Source: Dendrobium chrysotoxum (taxonomy: Eukaryota; Streptophyta; Magnoliopsida; Asparagales; Orchidaceae). Taken from it: DNA of 64,000 nt. The translations under genes were made by a program, and so were the position numbers. Positions 22,058-32,509 of this stretch are shown in pieces; the stretch's first letter is position 1, and the number at the start of each line of letters is the position of its first letter. The stretch lies in contig CM034302.1 of NCBI GenBank assembly GCA_019925795.1, positions 97,423,719 to 97,487,718 on the forward strand, read 5' to 3'. The notes below the pieces were generated by a model. That model saw only the letters and a list, made by a program, of their open reading frames with translations. It ran no database searches and was not told the DNA's origin.

Positions 22058-23235
22058 TGATACGTCATCGGAAAATTATCTTGATCGGGCACGAATCTCG
22101 AAGCAAAAATCGAGTTGGAAACTTCAAAAATTAATTCGGAGACCATTTAAACTCCGATTTCAGCAAGCTTATAGTCGAACTGAGCGTCTCGGAAATACGA
22201 ATCCAACAACACCAAATTCGACTCAATCCGAGCTCAAACGAGTCCAAATCAAGTACCCGAAGCGCTGTTGGAAGCATCAAACAGTTATTTGAGTTACCAA
22301 ACGGTCTCCGATTTTGACGAGCTTATAGTCGAATCGAGCGGCTCGACGAGACGAATCCAACGAGCCTAAGATCGTAGAATTCTGATACCATTAAGACCTT
22401 CAAATGCTCAATAAACAGTTCATGATCAAGGGATTCAATATCGGCCGTTCATCCGGATCACTCCTTATTTGCCCATGATCCTTCATATATTTACGGGCTA
22501 TGCCACTCCAGAAAAACTATAAATAGCCCCTCATTTCTCTTAAGAGGGGACCCAAGCCAAGAAGAGAAGAAGAGAAGAAGAAGAAGAGAAGAGAAGCCTA
22601 GGAGGGAACAGCTCCTCCTCGACCACCGCCGGAACTCCGCAGGAACTCCGCCGGAACACCGCCGGAACACCACCGAAGTACCATCTGGCGCCCGAGGGAC
22701 GCCAGAGTTCTGCCCGACAGGGGAGCAACGTCGGAATTCTGCCCGACGCCGGAATTCTACCCGACGCCAAGTGACGCCGGACATCTCTCCAAGTGACGCC
22801 GGAATCCTACCCGACGCCCGAGTGACGCCGGACTTCTCTCCAAGTGACGCCGGACTTCTCTCCAAGTGACGCCGGAATCCTACCCGACGCCCGAGTGACG
22901 CCGGACTTCTCTCCGAGTGACGCCGGACTTCTTTCCAAGTGACGCCGGAATTCTGCCAGACACTCAAGTGACATCGGAACTCTGCTTGTCCTTGTAACTG
23001 ATACTCATTGTAATCTGATCGTCCTGAATTTAAAGGACGGATCAGCCTCGTGTACTTCAAACGACACTAGTGGAACTCTTTCAACTGGGCGTGACCCCGT
23101 GGTTTTTTCCCTTTCCAGGGTTTTCCACGTAAAAATCCTGGTGTTCTTTCATTCTTCTGTTTGTGTGCTGGATATACGTACAACGCTGAGACGGAAATTT
23201 AAACTCTATCGCCGCGTATATTTGAGTCCGCAACA
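22058..23235 (+). repeat. 3' LTR of the TR-GAG element
   Basis: Same length as the 5' LTR. Differences seen by eye are ACT/ACC, CCC/CCT, CTA/ATA, ATG/ACG and CCC/CAC, near 22212, 22366, 22486, 22729 and 23065. The target duplication ATTCT follows at 23236-23240. Confidence 0.93.
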
Positions 23236-23240
23236 ATTCT

Positions 23241-23666
23241 TAATTTAATATATATTGCCGGGTGGTTGCTTAGAGTAATTTAGTTTGTGATGTTTTAAAG
23301 TAAGACGAGCAAAGTAGCATGGATTCAGCATATTGTTAGAGAAGCAGGCCGGCCGGCAACGGCCATAGATGCTATCTTTTTTTTGTCCATTTCGATGTGG
23401 CTGACGGTACTGAACTCTTAATATATATTTAACAAATGTATAGCTTAGGATGGGCAGATAAACAATTGTCGTTTAAACTCAAAACTAAGCAATTGATAAG
23501 GACAAATATTACTATTAATCATCTTTTATGCCGAGGAAAACAACATTTCTTGAAAGAAATTAGGCACTTGTGCTACAATTACGTACATTGGACAACATTA
23601 ACGGCAAATCGACATACATATTTGAATCCACTAAAACTTATATATTTTATTCGAGGCATCATTGCT
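23241..23666. other. Spacer 3' of the DAO-like gene
   Basis: AT-rich DNA with no motif recognised. It would contain the 3' UTR of the minus-strand dioxygenase gene. Confidence 0.5.
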
Positions 23667-24763
23667 TCATGATCTGCATTCAAGACGGAGGATCTCACCT
23701 GCCCTAAGACCTGTTATTCTTCTCTGCATGCGATATTCATTGTAGATGTACGATTGGTAAAGTTGTGGGTGATCAATATCAATAAAGGCAGCTTGAGGCT
23801 CGATCTTGTCATCTTTTGGTGCGAGTAGAAATAGAACGATGGAGATTCGTGGCATGGCTTTCCTGCAGATCACTCTGTGCTTCACATTTTGAAGTCTCCC
23901 ATTACTCCAGACCTTGGATATATTCAAATACACATGCATACATTTGATCAAGCATTTTTTTTTTTTTCTTTACATTTTTAAAATGTAAGAGGTTAGAAAG
24001 ATGAAGTACTTAATTACCTTTCCGACATCACCTATATTAACGAATAAAGTTCCTGGCAGAGGATCGACGGATATAAAGTTGCCATTGGTATCTATAATCT
24101 CTAGCCCACCAACACACTCATCTTCTTGCACGATGGTTAGAAAACCAGAGTCTGTGTGAGTAGGAACACCAATACAGCCGATATCCTCTTGAAATTTAAA
24201 CTTGTAAGAGTTTAACCTTGCATGACAAAACCAGTCCTTAAAAGAGTACTTGCTAATAAGGCCCAAACTCTCTGCTACTTTAGAAGCTAAATCGATGATT
24301 AGAATATGAAGTTTCCCGAGATAATCCACAATGATTTCACTGCATGCATCATTAAGCGGTATAACAATAATTAAAATAAAATAAATGAATGAAGGAACTA
24401 GAGCGATCGAGCGCACCGTTGAAGTGGCGAGGCGTCCAAAAGAGAGCAGAAAGAGTGGACGTCGGTTGGTGAGGCGGCGTTGTAGATGCCGAAGGACTCG
24501 TAAAAGGGGATGTTGGGTACATAATTAGGCGGAACATAGCCGCCATCTACAAAGTTGCCGGTGACGTTGCGTAGCTTAGCCTCGTCAGGGATATCGAAGA
24601 GTGACCGAGTGGTTTCCTTCATATTGGCCAGAAGCGAGAGAGGAATGCCATGGTTGATGACCCGAAAGCAGCCCAGCCCGGTACTCGCAGCAGCAAGCTT
24701 CTCCAGCTCAGCTGGGAAGTTGGCAAGGTCGATCACCGGAACCACAATTGCCTCGGTTGCCAT
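23667..24763 (-). CDS. DAO-like 2-oxoglutarate/Fe(II) dioxygenase, three exons
   Basis: Exon 1 is 24417-24763, exon 2 is 24018-24339 and exon 3 is 23667-23912, with GT/AG introns and phases that join into one 304-residue frame. N-terminal DIOX_N domain: PVIDLANFP and GCFRVINHGIPLSL. The iron-binding facial triad is H177, D179 (PTHTDSGFLT) and H235 (VKHRV); the 2-oxoglutarate pocket is R245-X-S247 (PRIS). The signature GGLEI...DPLPGTLFVNIGDVGKVWSNGRLQNVKHRV and the ending TGLRAGEIL match DIOXYGENASE FOR AUXIN OXIDATION (DAO), which oxidises indole-3-acetic acid to 2-oxindole-3-acetic acid in the cytosol. Substrate is inferred; other clade members could act on other small molecules. The chosen start gives the usual N-terminus; in-frame ATGs at 24787 and 24811 are alternatives. 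No inactivating change is visible. It is the only intact host gene in the window. Confidence 0.85.
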
Positions 24764-26131
24764 TTGAGGTGCTTTAGAATTACCCATTAAACATGCTGCC
24801 TCATGTCTCACCCACTTCCGGTCATAGCAATGTAAGGGAATTTGTTGTGTTTAGAGGGAAAACACACTTTGTGAGGTCGTCTCAATTCTTGTCGTTGTAT
24901 TTGAATAGGATTATTTTTATTAGACATTCTTAATATTAAGCATTATTATCGCTTAATTAATGAGATTAAAATATTAAATAATATAACTTATTTATTAAAT
25001 AAAATTGTTCTTTTGTAATTACCGCTATCACCCATATGAAGTCAAGCCAAAAAAAGATGCCACAGACTAAATTTATTCTCATTTATCCATTGGGAATATA
25101 CCCATATCTCATCTATATATTGAGACCGAGCTTGAACCAGTTTTTGGAATTTATTCATGATATTCAACACTTGTCGCATTCTGACAGACAAGCTGGCTTC
25201 TTATCTGTTTGCTGCTTTATTTATCACGTAGGGAGAGAAAGAAATACCATGAGGTTTGGAAATATTACTCTCTCGGTTTTCTCTAAAATTGGTTATCTTG
25301 AAAGTAATTAGAGCTAGCTAAATTAAACAATGGGAGTTAGCACCACGGTAACAGGCATATATATGGGCTTAATTTGATGGTGTAGGATGATATGATGATG
25401 AATGTATTCCTTCTCTTCTGTCTATTTCATTCTCTTGCCCTAGATGCATTACTTTTATGCTGCTTTAGCCAAATTTTATGTAGTTTGGATATTTTTGACT
25501 AGTTTGAGCTAGTCCATTTTTGTTATTTTTTATGCCCATATCTTTTCTTTCGCTTTTTGTCACAAAGCATTTATGGGCAATGCAAAGTTTTTGATAGCAA
25601 CACATTGGTTGGTTGTAATTTCATAATCTTAATTGGAGTTATATTTTTTTTGTCAACTCATCTTGTGATTATTTTTCATAGTTTATGAATGATTTAGATT
25701 TAAATTCTTCCCCCGATAAAAAACTAAAGAAGAATTATAAGCATACGACATATATCACAAACTAAACTAATATTTTTTTTAAATTTGTTTAACATATTTT
25801 CTAATTAGGAGAATTTGTTTTAAATAAAATAAAGAATTCTTAAATATCATCATTATTACCACTAGTTTTATACCAAAGAATTGCCTTTATTCTTCTCATC
25901 ATCTTCAACATTAGCATCATTAACAAAATTGCTTTTTATATATCAATGTAACTTCTTTTTTTTTTCATCCAAACTCTCTAACACTAATTTGAAAATAAAA
26001 TAATCAAGAACGACTCATATAAAAAGTACATAAATATGTTTATTTATATTATTCATGCATATTTTAAGAGTCTTTATAGGTATTAAATGATATATATTCG
26101 TTAGATGTCTATTTTAAAGATTTTCATCCAC

Positions 26132-26179
<48 letters not shown>
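24764..26179. other. Upstream region of the DAO-like gene
   Basis: AT-rich DNA that should hold the promoter of the minus-strand gene in its first few hundred bases; no clear TATA box can be assigned. No other gene or known repeat is recognised. A (TA)n tract lies at 26136-26179. Confidence 0.5.
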
Positions 26180-26182
<3 letters not shown>

Positions 26183-27420
26183 GTCCTAAAACATTCACGG
26201 TTGTAGAGAGATATAGTTTAGCATCCAAGTTTTATACGAAGATCCAACACAAAGACAGATAAGCAAGAGGGGTGTAAGAGTCATAAGAGACAAATTTTAA
26301 CATGGAGAGCCCTGAAGAGGGAAAAAATCCATGGGCTTGGCCTAGTTGAAAAGAATCTACTAGTGTTTGTAGTTGACTAAAACTGAGACTCTTCCTTGGG
26401 GGAAGGCCTTGGCTCAATAAAGAAAATATATATTATACAGAGCACATTATATGGTTGTACTTGGAAGAATATAGTGATATAAGAGTTGTTCTCAAGAGAG
26501 TATTAGCCAATTCGTTTGGTTGGTAGGACTATAGTCAGGAGACGTTGGTCAGAGGGACCATAGTCAGTGGGAAACCGAAGCTAGAGAGGGACCTTAGTTG
26601 ACAAACGACCAAGGTCAAAGGGACCTTAGTCGATGGACGAATGAGGTCAAAGGGACCTTAGTCGGTGGGCGACGGAGGTCAAAGGAACCGTAGTCAGCAG
26701 GCAATGATGGTCGAAGGAATCATAGTCAGAGGGAGACGGTGCTCGGAGGGGCAGTAGTCGACGAGCGACGGAGGTCGGAGGGCCTTAGTCGGTTGGCGAC
26801 GGAGGTCGGAGGGGCTGTAGTTGGCGGGCGACGGTGGTCGGAGGGACAATAGTTGACAGATGATGGAGGTCTAAGGGACTATAGTCAGCAAACGACTGTG
26901 GTCGAAGGTACCATAGTCGGTGGGCGATGGTGGTTGGATAAACTATAGGCAGTGGGCACCGGAGGTCGGAGGGACCGTAGTTGGCATGCAACGAAGGGCG
27001 GAGGATTGTAGTCAACAGGTGAAGGTGGTCAGAGGGATCTTAGCTAGTAGGCGATGGAGGTCAGAGGCACCTTAGTCAGTGACCGTAGTCAGTAGGTGTC
27101 TGTGGTCGTAGGGACAATAATCTGTATGTGACAAAGGTTGGAGGGATTATAATTAGCAGCCAGCAAAGGATAGAGTGACCGTAGTTAGCAGGTGACGATG
27201 GTCGGAGGGACTGTAGTCAGCAAATAACGGAGGTCTAAAAGATCATAGTCCAAAGGCATGGAGGTCGGAGGCACCCTAGTCAGTGACCGTAGTCTGCGGG
27301 CGAAGGTGGTCTGAGGGACCTTAGTCCGTAGGTGACGGAGGACAGAGGGATCATAGTCAACGGGATATGGAGGTTTGAGGAACCGTATTTGGCAGCAACA
27401 GATGTTGGAGGGACCGTAGT
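26180..27420 (+). repeat. Unclassified repeat with a 32-bp minisatellite (copy A)
   Basis: About 26520-27420 is a minisatellite of roughly 27 imperfect 32-bp units of the form GGACC-TAGTC-G-GGGCGACGGAGGTCGGAG. The 340 bp before it (including GCTTGGCCTAGTTGAAAAGA at 26335-26354 and GTAGAGAGATATAG at about 26200) match, in reverse orientation, the sequence that flanks the minisatellite at 62095-62905. The unit is thus a repeat family, not a lone array. No coding potential or terminal structure was identified. Open frames here (for example 26785-27015) come from the periodic sequence. Confidence 0.8.
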
Positions 27421-27429
27421 TAACCTAAC

Positions 27430-28200
27430 TCCATCCTGCCATTGTGCTATAGCTTCATCCCATCGTCGCCCCGACTCTAACCTCCACCTTCGGACAAAGG
27501 CTAACTTTTTTATATGGCCTGGGGCCGCCCTTGGCCTATAGTTTATTTCTCTAGTCATCATGTGGCTTGAGGTTGTTTTGGCTCAATGCTTGGCGTCCTT
27601 ATCAGTCGGATGGTGGTGCCTCCTCCCAATCCATGGGGTTCATCCAAACCCTCCTCGACAGTTAAGAATTACGGCCTATTTGGTATTTTCGGTACTAGTA
27701 TTCCTTCTAACTCACGTTCTTTCAAAGATGTGGTGGCCGGTATGACCTCTTCCTCATCTCATTCTATTTCCTTCATATAAACTTCCTTTAAGGGAGTCCT
27801 TGCTATAATTGTTTCAAAGGATATTTTGGAAAAGATGGGCGCTCCATTTGAATTTGAGAAATTTATTATGCGTCAATCGAACCTAGATGCTATCTGCAAG
27901 TTTTTTATGAATCTTAAACTATCTGATATGTTCTCTGTTAGCGTCTTGGATATCAAACATGTTGTTGTTCAACTTTCTAATGACTTGGATTATAATGAGG
28001 TATTTGATGGAAGAACTTATTATATTTATAATTATGATCAAATATTTGTGTTGAAGTGGACTTCCTTCTTTGATATTAAGAAGGAGTCCATATTATTCAT
28101 GTTTGGATCTCATTCCCTAATCTATGGTTACATGTATTAAACCCCCAAATCTTGCATACCCTTGGCTCTATATTTGATCGGCCTCTTAAAATTGACCAAG
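27430..28200 (+). pseudogene. LINE-B, 5' part: decayed ORF1 N-terminal half
   Basis: The broken frame (27586-28200) matches LINE-A ORF1 residues about 15-200: SRSFKDVVAGMTSSS, MRQSNLDAICKFFMNLKLSD, VVVQLSNDLDYNEVF, VLKWTSFFDIKKES and HTLGSIFDRPLKID. In LINE-A this DUF4283-type region is part of the RNA-binding ORF1 protein. Stops and frame changes make it a pseudogene. The copy is cut at ...GACCAAG (28200), exactly where LTR2 begins, and resumes at 46252. Confidence 0.88.
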
Positions 28201-28376
28201 TGTGGGCTCCAAAAATTTGGCCCCAGCCTCCGCCCGCTTTTGCTTTCTTCGGGGGGAGTTTTAACGGAATTAAGTTCCGGGGTAAATTTTGGAAGGCAGA
28301 TGGATTTGTAGATAAGACACTACCCAGAGATTTCGCCCTCATTTTGTGAGGACTTTATGATCTGAGTTCTGATTTC

Positions 28377-28440
28377 CTATAGGCACAAGCCCCTATAGTT
28401 AATTACCCCTCTCGATAACGAGAGAGAACTTTCGATTAAG
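28377..28440 (-). other. Twin hairpins in LTR2
   Basis: Hairpin A pairs CTATAGG (28377-28383) with CCTATAG (28392-28398) around the loop CACAAGCC. Hairpin B pairs CTCTCG (28409-28414) with CGAGAG (28419-28424) around ATAA. The linker contains TTAATTA, and ACTTTCGATTAAG follows. Both stems differ from those in LTR1 and LTR3 yet pair perfectly. Confidence 0.8.
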
Positions 28441-28574
28441 GCTAGTCGTCAATCAGATACATAAAAATACATATATATGGCATATAGTAGCAGCATGGGT
28501 ATAGATGTGTTTGAAGGTTGATATTTAAAATTGAATTTTCACCATCTTGTACTTCACTACAGGAAAAACAGCTA

Positions 28575-28985
28575 TTACCGGCGGAAAAAATCCGCCGGTA
28601 AAGTAAAAAATGCGACGGAAATTATCGGTTTCCGGCGGATTCCCGGTAGAATTTGATCCGACGGTAAAACGCGCGTCGGAAAAAAACTTCCGTCGCATTT
28701 TTTTCGCCGGAAATATTTCCGGCGGATGTTCCGGCGGATATATTTGACAAACCGACGCCTTTTCTGGGGCAGTGTTCCGGCGTAATAACCGCCGGAAATA
28801 CCGGCGGAAATGGCCGCCGGAAGTTCCGGCGGATATTCTGTCGCAATAAAAGCGATGCCTAGTATTACCGGCGGATATTACCGTCGCAATATCCGTCGGT
28901 AGTTCCGTCGCATATGCCACCGGAAAATTCGTCATATCGAATTTCCGTCACTGTTACCGGCGGATAATCCGCCGGAAACCTGTAG
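28575..28985. repeat. Left subterminal repeats of CACTA-2
   Basis: Some twenty or more CCGCCGG/CCGGCGG-type motifs in both orientations. Long open frames across it (for example 28525-28935 minus) are composition artefacts. Confidence 0.88.
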
Positions 28986-29219
28986 CAGAAAAAAAAAACC
29001 TTCCTCACTTTGAAAAGTGATTTCCACATTTAAACCTGCATATAAAAAATTGCAACAACATATATATTCCACAAAATGAACAATTACACAAACCAGAAGA
29101 GCATCAACGAGATAAGAAAAGTATCATAAACAAATAACTAAACATGTTCAAACAGCAAATAGATAAATTTGTCCAAAAAACACATAAAAACATATGTCTA
29201 CATCAGTTAAATAGTTTAA

Positions 29220-30094
29220 TAATCTCTACTCTGATTCAGTTTCATCCTCAGCTGTACTTCTACCACTACTCATCTTCTCCCTCATCTTTCTTATTTCTTC
29301 TAACATTTGAGCATGCTACTGCTGTATCTGCATCTGCTGCTGCTGCATTTATATCTGCCAATCAACTTGGGCTTTCCGTACCTATTCTAGCTCAGCTGTG
29401 AAGGCAGCTATCTATTGGGTATATAAAGATTCCGGGTACTCGATGAAAAACTACCCCCACTAGATGACTGCCCTTCATATGCATAGGCCTGCGAGCCTAA
29501 CCCATATACTCTGCCATGCTGCATTCCTCCTACCGCTTGCGACCAAGTGCGGTAGTCAGAACAATCTGTTGATCCAGCAGAAGAACCTTCACCTGCTGTA
29601 GCCTGACTCTCTCGAAGCCGTGTATAGTCCTCCTATGAAAGTTATTAAAAAGTTATGCTATTTACACATAATATCACCAAAATTAACTTATATACTTACA
29701 TAGGCTCTCCTAGCACGCTCGTCAATCCATTGCTGGTCCTCCTGCCGCTTGTGGGTATGACTATGTAATTCAACAGGAGTCGGTTCTCTACCAAGCACTT
29801 GTTTCTGTAATAGACATATATTAGTATTCTAATTAAAGTAAATTATTAAAAGATTATAAAATTTCTTACCAAACGTCTTCTGTGCTCAGTATGAGGAACA
29901 GAACCACCTGTATGAAGGGAACTACCCAAGCCCCCAACATCAGAAGCTCTGTTATGTCTATTTTGATCTCTTCTTCTGGTATAATCTGGGCTTCCCCAAG
30001 CACTGCTCAACTCTGCCCATACACCCTCACCAATCCAGAGAGGTCGCTGGCCTGACTTTCTAATATCAGTAAACATGTCTCGCATATGAGTCAT
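29220..30094 (-). pseudogene. Transposase_24-type protein, C-terminal part (CACTA-2)
   Basis: Starts within MRDMFTDIRKSGQRPLWIGEGVW, then WAELSSAWGSPDYTRRRDQN and ASDVGGLGSSLHTGGSVPHTEHRRRL (29846-30094). After an intron-like gap come EPTPVELHSHTHKRQEDQQWIDERA (29700-29810) and EDYTRLRESQATAGEGSS (29580-29640), with a QAYAYEG-type tail. This is the plant transposase family PF03004 found in the second gene of CACTA elements. Its N-terminal half is missing: the sequence is joined at about 30093 directly to a TNP2 fragment. Confidence 0.8.
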
Positions 30095-30318
30095 TGTTTA
30101 AATCTCGGTGCGTTGCAATGATGGCATGCAATCTCTGATTGAAAATCTTTGTAGAATAACATGCAACTGTTGACACAACAATCTATCTTTTTGTATGTCA
30201 AACCAAGCTTCGAAACCAACTTCTTACTTCGATATAAATCTGTGGGAATTATGTTATCAGCTGGATTGGTTTCTTTAAGCGGTCCAATAAATTGATTAAA
30301 ATAATCACGGGGGGACAT
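30091..30318 (-). pseudogene. TNP2 transposase fragment up to the cysteine cluster
   Basis: A 75-residue frame with LVSKLGLTYKKIDCC, CMLFYKD and CHHCNAPRF. This is the zinc-binding cluster that precedes the catalytic domain of En/Spm TNP2. The frame ends at once after the cluster, where the internal deletion joins it to the Transposase_24 piece. Confidence 0.82.
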
Positions 30319-30427
30319 TATATTCTGCCTTGATACTTAACATCTTAAGAGCAACGGATAACTCTGAGTGAGTGGTGCAACCTGATCATATTGGTTGTTG
30401 GGAAGCATGCAATAAATCATAAAAATT

Positions 30428-30844
30428 TTATGCTTCTTTATTTGGTGACTCTTCTGTATATTGCTCAAATTGTGCTCCACTTGCATCATGAATTAAGTCC
30501 TCAAGATTAGGTATGATATGCTCTTCATCATCTCTAGTAGCACTTGTCGATGGGCAGCATCGAGAATCCAAATGTGGTTCGTACTCACCATGAGAAGTCC
30601 AATACCAGTAATCTGGCATGAAACCTCGACGATATAGATCAACAGTTACGTCATATGGGCTAAGGTGCACCTGATTTTTGTGTTTAGAACATGGGCAACG
30701 AAACTTCCCATCTGAGATGAAGCTGGGTAGTTGAGAAGCTGTCTGAATAAAAATATGCACCCCTCTAATAAACTCATCAGTTAATATCTTCCGTCCTTGC
30801 GCCAATCGATTATACATCCAACTTCTTTGAGTTCCGATATCCAT
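30428..30844 (-). pseudogene. TNP2 N-terminal transposase-associated domain (CACTA-2)
   Basis: A 138-residue frame starting MDIGTQRSWMYNRLAQGR, with IRGVHIFIQTA, then CPCSKHKNQVHLS, and DLYRRGFMPDYWYWTSHGE. It is the Transpos_assoc domain (PF13963) with its cysteines kept. In intact elements the domain continues into the catalytic core; here only the short fragment at 30091-30318 follows. It could still make a truncated protein, but no role is shown. Confidence 0.85.
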
Positions 30845-30959
30845 AATATATAGCCTACATATAATATTGACAATCAGGATATAAGTTACGATTACTTGCC
30901 AAAATAGTTACATACCATTTGTAAAAAGATAGTAAGGTAGTCCTATCTAGGTTTGATGG

Positions 30960-31700
30960 AGAAATATAGAGAGAATTAATATGATCATTTCTGCAACGCT
31001 TAACTTAGAATTATGCTAATCTTTTATTGGCCAACATTCAGCACCATAAAGCATTACAGGTCCTTTTCACATCATTAGGCGCACGGTACCGAGCGCGGTA
31101 CCACTCGGTACCGACAGTAGTACCGGTACCGCTCGGTACCGATCGGTACCGGACAATAGAATTTTCCCTTAAGTTTGACGGGTACTTTTCTATCACACAA
31201 TAAACCCGATGCATTCCTCCACTTCAACCATCCAACATAAATTCTGCTGATAATATCCCCATCTATTTCACCATCACTCTAAATAATAAATCCAAGATAT
31301 CTAAAATGTGTATTCTTATTAATGACTTGATCATCCAATGTGACAATCCACTCACTAGCTCTATTACGACTAAAATTGCACTCCATATATTCTATTTTAG
31401 ATCTACTCATGCGAAAACCTTTAGACTCTAAGGTAGACCTATCTGGCATGAATCCAAATTAATTTTGAGAAACATTAGCATCACACCACAACCTACGCTC
31501 CTTAACTCACTCTCACAGTTTTAGAGTATGACACATTAACTTAGTTCCTCTATAAGGTTGGCCTACATAAATCAAGGTTACCTTCAACTCCCTCTCTAGT
31601 CTTATCAACAAGAAGAATATCATCAACAAAAAGCATACACCAATGGACATCCTCTTGCAAATGTCTAGTGAGAACATCCATGACTAAACCTAGCTAACAA
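30960..31700 (-). pseudogene. RTE-type LINE reverse transcriptase fragment inside CACTA-2
   Basis: Minus-strand reading gives MDVLTRHLQEDVHWCMLFVDD, ILLVDKTREGVEGNLD, SKGFRMSRSKIEYMECNFS, VTLDDQVINKNTHFRYLG, then GWLKWRNASGLLCDRK, PVKLKGKFY and YGAECW-like ends. These are RT motifs around the catalytic FVDD box and the post-RT region of plant RTE-clade LINEs. Short losses and frame changes break it. A GGTACC-rich insert at 31080-31150 interrupts it. Confidence 0.8.
31070..31160. repeat. GGTACC palindrome cluster
   Basis: Seven GGTACC hexamers, mostly inside CGGTACCG, within about 70 bp, absent from the homologous stretch of CACTA-1. Confidence 0.8.
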
Positions 31701-32104
31701 AAAAAAGAAATGCGAAAAAGAGAAAGTTACCTAAACAGCAACCGATCGAGCTAGCTCCCTGCGTGCGCGACCAACGTCAACGGAGCGAAGTGGAACTGCG
31801 TCCAAGCATAAATTTTGTCACGTTAGGGCGAACTGCCAGGAGGAAACGGAGCGTGCGAAAGGGAGAAAGTTACCTACAAACCACGGCCGTGCGTCGTCGA
31901 CGGATCAGAGGATCTCGCGCGAGCGACCGAGCGAGGCACTAGCGAGCGAGGGAGGGAGGTCGTCGATGAAATTCAAGGGCAAGGTCATCGTCGAACGAGC
32001 TCGATCGAGGGAGGGAGGGACGTCGTCGACGGAGATCGAGGCTGGCGTGCGCGTCGTCGGTAGCGGAGCCCTAAACCGAATGAGCCGAAGTTGAGGGCTC
32101 GGGG

Positions 32105-32442
32105 TCGATATATTAAGATTACCGACGTATTTTTCGATGGAAAAGCCGCCGGCAGTATTACCGACGGATAATACGCCGGTAATACTTCGTCGGGTTTTAA
32201 TTAACCGGCGGTAAATCCGCCGGAATATCCGCCGGATATTACCGGCGGAATATGCGTCGGTATATTGAAAAAACCGTCGAACCTCCGGCGGTTTAGCCGT
32301 CGGAAATCTACTGACGGGATTGCCGCCGGAAAATACGCCGTAAAAGTACCGGCGGATAAATCCGCCGGAAATGCCGTCGCTGTTTCCGGCGAAAATATGT
32401 CCGCCGGAAATTCCGCCGTTATTTCATTTTTTTCCTATAGTG
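32105..32442. repeat. Right subterminal repeats and terminus of CACTA-2
   Basis: Cluster of CCGCCGG and CCGGCGG motifs ending TTTTTTCCTATAGTG. The frame at 32265-32447 is not a gene. Confidence 0.88.
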
Positions 32443-32475
32443 CTTAAAGTGGATGGTGGTGGAATGGATGATGGA

Positions 32476-32509
32476 CCCGATCAAGATCCCATGGTTCCGT
32501 CATCCCGGG
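32476..32509. repeat. Block of LTR2 shared with LTR1
   Basis: Near-identical to 9060-9092 (CCCGATCAAGATCCC...CCCGGG) with one or two differences. The intervening CACTA-2 insertion explains its distance from the hairpins. Confidence 0.75.

Larger units (their letters stand above)
16251..23235 (+). mobile_element. Complete young gag-only LTR retrotransposon (TR-GAG type)
   Basis: Two 1178-bp direct repeats (16251-17428 and 22058-23235) start TGATACGTCA and end CAACA. They are flanked by the 5-bp duplication ATTCT (16246-16250, 23236-23240). Inside are a primer-binding site, a gag gene, three tandem arrays and a purine-rich tract before the 3' LTR. No protease, RT, RNase H or integrase is present. 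Such elements are known as TR-GAG: they encode gag and depend on an autonomous partner for the enzymes. The two LTRs differ at about 5 sites by eye. Confidence 0.93.
28555..32442 (-). mobile_element. CACTA-2: complete non-autonomous CACTA transposon
   Basis: It begins CACTACAGGAAAAA at 28555 and ends TTTTTTCCTATAGTG at 32442, with the 3-bp duplication CTT on both sides (28552-28554, 32443-32445); all are diagnostic of CACTA elements. Subterminal arrays of CCGCCGG/CCGGCGG motifs occupy 28575-28985 and 32105-32425. Inside, on the minus strand, are an RTE-LINE fragment, the N-terminal part of TNP2 and the C-terminal part of a Transposase_24 protein. The TNP2 catalytic core is deleted, so mobility would need enzymes from elsewhere. 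Confidence 0.93.

Noticed and set aside
26785..27015. Open frames across the 32-bp minisatellite (also 27280-27561, 62387-62638)
   Set aside because: Periodic sequence read as protein; no start context or motif, and the repeat period is not a multiple of three.
28525..28935. 136-residue minus-strand frame
   Set aside because: It covers the CCGCCGG subterminal repeats of CACTA-2 and has no protein motif.
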